Below are positions 12,729-14,505 of a stretch of 14,505 nucleotides of DNA, one piece after another (positions within the stretch are counted from its first letter, which is position 1; every line of letters begins with the position of its first letter). The translations under genes were made by a program, and so were the position numbers. The notes beneath the pieces were generated by a model that did no database searches, was not told the origin of the DNA, and was given only the letters and a program-made list of their open reading frames with translations. This DNA comes from Candidatus Woesearchaeota archaeon CG10_big_fil_rev_8_21_14_0_10_32_9 (lineage in GTDB: Archaea > Nanobdellota > Nanobdellia > Woesearchaeales > 21-14-0-10-32-9): contig PCYF01000017.1 of NCBI GenBank assembly GCA_002762915.1, forward strand, positions 1-14,505. The letters run 5' to 3'.

Positions 12729-12809
12729 GAAATTGCCGTGCTATTGAGCTCCGCGAGATGCACTCTTTCGCGCACGTTTCGAAAAGGTGCCTATGCTACG
12801 GGGCTGAAA
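12719..12809. repeat. 14-bp direct repeat of the tRNA-Gln 5' end, period 77
   Basis: CTACGGGGCTGAAA occurs at 12719-12732 and again at 12796-12809. In tRNA orientation it holds the first ten bases of the tRNA plus four bases of 5' flank. The 77-bp offset equals one 73-nt tRNA plus 4 bp. Confidence 0.7.
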
Positions 12810-12845
12810 CGAAGATATCTGCTGAACTGTGCCAACAGCCATCTG
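12733..12845 (-). ncRNA. GC-rich structured segment upstream of tRNA-Gln (degenerate tRNA copy, att scar or ncRNA)
   Basis: GC is about 51% over 12731-12860, well above the surrounding DNA, as expected for RNA-derived sequence. Complementary pairs include CGTTTC (12775-12780) with GAAACG (12806-12811), CGCGA (12752-12756) with TCGCG (12768-12772), and CGTGC (12737-12741) with GCACG (12772-12776); some are mutually exclusive. The only TATA-like box upstream of the tRNA is at 12867-12874, which would transcribe this whole segment ahead of the tRNA. No box C/D or H/ACA signature and no second intact cloverleaf could be found. Confidence 0.4.
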
Positions 12846-12862
12846 TCTTTGCGAACACATGT

Positions 12863-13285
12863 TCAGTTTTTAAAGGTTTTCTTGGATTTCTTCTTTTTTA
12901 AGTGTTCAGACATGGAATTTACTTCTTCTTTAGACAAATCAAGATCTTTTAAAAAATAATTCTTTAACTTGTCAAAATTTTCATTAACAGTGCGAAACAT
13001 TCCTCTAACAGTATCAAGATGTCTATTAGTTTTTCTAGCAATACCTCTGAAACTCATTTTCTTAGCTAACAATTTACACATAACCTTCAATTCATCTTTA
13101 GTTATATGCTTGTAAAAGTATATTGTACTACGCGTCTTAGTAAAAGTTTTACCACAAGAAGTACATTTAAAACGAACTGTTCCATTTTTCTGAACGCCGT
13201 ACTGAATAATGTTACCACGCATCTTTTTTTTATAAAATTCACAAGATTCGTTCGAACAATATCTTAGAAACCTTTCTGATTCCAT
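12863..13285 (-). CDS. Truncated IS1-like transposase N-terminal region: zinc ribbon + HTH (140 aa)
   Basis: A zinc ribbon with C10, C15, C41 and C44 (CTSCGKTFTKTRSTIYFY) is followed by a helix-turn-helix at about 76-100 (MSFRGIARKTNRHLDTVRGMF). This is the layout at the N-terminus of IS1-like transposases, where a DDE domain should come next. Here the chain stops about 25 residues after the HTH region in a Lys-rich tail (LKKKKSKKTFKN), just where the first DDE strand would begin. It is either a decayed transposase or an orphan DNA-binding protein derived from one. The ATG at 13285 is chosen because TTTATAAAA (13308-13316) lies about 27 nt upstream; an ORF extending to 13357 is less likely. 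No terminal inverted repeats were found. Confidence 0.72.
   Translation of the reverse strand: MESERFLRYCSNESCEFYKKKMRGNIIQYGVQKNGTVRFKCTSCGKTFTKTRSTIYFYKHITKDELKVMCKLLAKKMSFRGIARKTNRHLDTVRGMFRTVNENFDKLKNYFLKDLDLSKEEVNSMSEHLKKKKSKKTFKN
12867..12874 (-). promoter_or_regulatory. Candidate TATA box for the tRNA-Gln transcript
   Basis: TTTAAAAA preceded by AAAACC on the minus strand predicts transcription from about 12845. It lies inside the last codons of the transposase-like gene. Confidence 0.35.
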
Positions 13286-13307
13286 AAAAGGACGTAATAT
13301 TAAATCA

Positions 13308-13316
13308 TTTATAAAA
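13308..13316 (-). promoter_or_regulatory. TATA box of the zinc-ribbon/HTH gene
   Basis: TTTTATAAA on the minus strand is centred about 27 nt before the ATG at 13285 and decides that start. Confidence 0.6.
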
Positions 13317-13356
13317 TATATTAAACAAGAACAACACAATTCTAGGTCAATCAACA

Positions 13357-13368
13357 ATATTTAAAAAG
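13357..13368 (+). promoter_or_regulatory. TATA box of the 278-aa gene
   Basis: ATATTTAAAAAG is centred about 27 nt before the ATG at 13390, consistent with a leaderless transcript. Confidence 0.5.
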
Positions 13369-13389
13369 ACAGAATAAGTTCCAAAAGAC

Positions 13390-14226
13390 ATGTTTGACAC
13401 AATAAGAGATATGCAACTTTACACGGCAAGCAGAATGCTTCATAGTGATATTTTATTAGAAGACACTACGCAAAAAATAGAAACCGATGACAAACCTAGT
13501 AAAACAATAGAAGACATTCTACAAAAATATAAAAAACCATACAGAGAATCAGAAAACAAAAAACAAAAAAAAGAAGCTCTTGAAAGTTTCAGAAGAGATC
13601 TAACTCCCTTTCTTGTTGAAGAATATAAATGGCCAACTCTAGTTGCAAAAACCGTTTCTAAGTTTGCATATCCTGCAAATGGACCAACTAAAGGAAAAAG
13701 CATTACAGATTATTTACTCGCATTTGAATTGGGCGGATTGCCTGAGAGATATGTAGAACCTTTAGCTAAAATAATGAAAGTAGAACGACCATTCATAACA
13801 GGAAATCACCTTAAATTTGATTGGGGTTCAACAGTTCTTACAGCATTATTAGCGTACACAGTACCTGATTTAGGAGAGAATATTTCATCTTCACTAACGC
13901 AAATTGCGCCAATTGTGGGCGAAACACTAAAATACACAGGATATAGCTCAGGAATAATTATGGGAATAAACACAGCAATAAAAACAGTTCAATTACCTTA
14001 TAGAACGTGGAAACACGTAAAGCACGATGAACATACTGCTGCACCTGCAGGAATATTTGACGTCATCTTGCCAAATGCGATATTAAATGGAACCCTATTC
14101 TATCACGATTGGAAAGAAAAACTAAAAGAGAACTTAAAAGAATTTAGAACACCTACAAACAACACAACGCCCGCAGGATTAGAGTATCCTCCAAAAGAAA
14201 TAGTACAATTTTACAAAGACTCTTAA
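13390..14226 (+). CDS. Hypothetical protein (278 aa) with two weakly hydrophobic segments
   Basis: A hydrophilic N-terminal third (about 1-75) is rich in Lys/Glu, with a probable helix at KKEALESFRRDL. A middle part has PANGPTKGKSITDYLLAFELGG, and then two weakly hydrophobic stretches, about 145-160 (STVLTALLAYTVPDL) and 172-200 (GYSSGIIMGINTAIKTV). These could be membrane-associated or buried helices. The C-terminus is charged and Pro/Thr-rich (TPTNNTTPAGLEYPP). I recognise no family and no catalytic motif, and no signal peptide is evident. The TATA box supports M1. It precedes the Rad50-like gene on the same strand, but that gene has its own TATA box 42 bp on, so shared function is not implied. 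Confidence 0.7.
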   Translation: MFDTIRDMQLYTASRMLHSDILLEDTTQKIETDDKPSKTIEDILQKYKKPYRESENKKQKKEALESFRRDLTPFLVEEYKWPTLVAKTVSKFAYPANGPTKGKSITDYLLAFELGGLPERYVEPLAKIMKVERPFITGNHLKFDWGSTVLTALLAYTVPDLGENISSSLTQIAPIVGETLKYTGYSSGIIMGINTAIKTVQLPYRTWKHVKHDEHTAAPAGIFDVILPNAILNGTLFYHDWKEKLKENLKEFRTPTNNTTPAGLEYPPKEIVQFYKDS

Positions 14227-14239
14227 AACCAACAAATCA

Positions 14240-14246
14240 TTTAAAG
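14240..14246 (+). promoter_or_regulatory. TATA box of the Rad50-like gene
   Basis: TTTAAAG is centred about 25 nt before the ATG at 14268. Confidence 0.45.
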
Positions 14247-14267
14247 ATAAACACGTTTCTATACTCC

Positions 14268-14505
14268 ATGTTACTAAAGTCTCTTCACTTAGAAAACATA
14301 AGGTCGTATAATTCTCTAGATTTAGAATTTCAAAAAGGAAAAACACTATTATCTGGAGATATAGGTTCCGGAAAAACAACAATACTTCTAGCAATAGAAT
14401 TTGCACTATTTGGATTAATAAGAGGAGCATTATCAGGTTCAGCACTCTTAAGACATGGAAAACAAACAGGAAGAGTAGAATTGGAATTTGAAATAGATAA
14501 CAAGA
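14268..14505 (+). CDS. rad50: Rad50/SbcC-type SMC-like ATPase, N-terminal fragment
   Basis: The first 79 codons are present and the rest lies beyond the window. The opening LLKSLHLENIRSYNSLDLEF is the typical beta-strand start of Rad50/SbcC/SMC heads. It is followed by the Walker A P-loop GDIGSGKTT (30-38) and the helix ILLAIEFALFGLIRG, where many archaeal Rad50 proteins have the same E-x-ALFG pattern. Rad50 works with Mre11 in double-strand-break end processing. No Mre11 gene is visible upstream; it may follow. The TATA box about 25 nt before the ATG supports this start. SbcC or another SMC-like ATPase cannot be excluded without the coiled coil and C-terminus. Confidence 0.87.
   Translation, partial: MLLKSLHLENIRSYNSLDLEFQKGKTLLSGDIGSGKTTILLAIEFALFGLIRGALSGSALLRHGKQTGRVELEFEIDNK

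Noticed and set aside
12733..12809. A second intact tRNA gene upstream of tRNA-Gln
   Set aside because: Only the first ten bases match; no 3' acceptor strand, T-arm or anticodon arm can be paired into a cloverleaf.
12699..12959. Plus-strand 86-codon ORF across tRNA-Gln and the GC-rich segment
   Set aside because: It runs antisense through a tRNA and the end of the zinc-ribbon/HTH gene, with no promoter or SD and an implausible composition.
13286..13357. Longer start of the zinc-ribbon/HTH protein
   Set aside because: The extra 24 residues cross the TATA box at 13308-13316 and do not match the family N-terminus.
1..14505. CRISPR array, or a defence or toxin-antitoxin locus
   Set aside because: No regularly spaced repeats were seen, and no gene carries cas, nuclease or toxin motifs that would support one.

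Overview
The window looks like a piece of an AT-rich archaeal chromosome, most likely a small-genome DPANN lineage (Woesearchaeota/Pacearchaeota-like). The lineage is an inference. The domain assignment rests on an archaeal-type ribosomal protein uS15, an archaeal-type tRNA-Gln(UUG) without encoded CCA, a Rad50-type ATPase, and promoters with a TATA box about 22-28 nt before the start codon, so many mRNAs appear leaderless. Shine-Dalgarno motifs appear mainly on internal operon genes and on genes with a leader. Coding is dense, genes are short, and coding runs on both strands.

Layout. 1-1840: a partial radical SAM protein (minus), then a small basic ORF and a DUF5679-like zinc ribbon (plus), then a two-zinc-ribbon protein (minus). 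1992-3073: an unknown acidic protein translationally coupled to adenylate kinase. 3066-4351 (minus): a 38-codon ORF, a compact structured non-coding segment, a GNAT-like protein and an RsbW-like GHKL ATPase, which look like one regulated unit. 4491-6028: a SET-domain protein converging on rps15, whose leader carries a minimal uORF and a hairpin, then two small uncharacterised genes. 6095-9273: bacterial-type aspS and cysS, each with its own promoter. 9357-11389 (plus): a CorA-type transporter, a 36-residue six-cysteine protein and a COG0701 (ArsP/DUF318-like) permease; the cysteine-rich gene overlaps the permease start. 11404-12578 (minus): a deoxyribosyltransferase-like protein and an HD phosphohydrolase. 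12656-13285 (minus): tRNA-Gln, a GC-rich segment carrying a copy of the tRNA 5' end, and a truncated transposase-like zinc-ribbon/HTH protein. 13390-14505 (plus): an unknown protein and the start of a Rad50/SbcC-type ATPase.

Most of the content is core translation, nucleotide metabolism and repair. The parts least explained by known families are the structured RNA-like element at 4139-4236 in front of the GNAT/RsbW-like pair, the cysteine-rich mini-protein fused by overlap to the permease, the uS15 leader, and the GC-rich duplicated segment beside tRNA-Gln. I see no CRISPR array, no rRNA and no intact insertion sequence.
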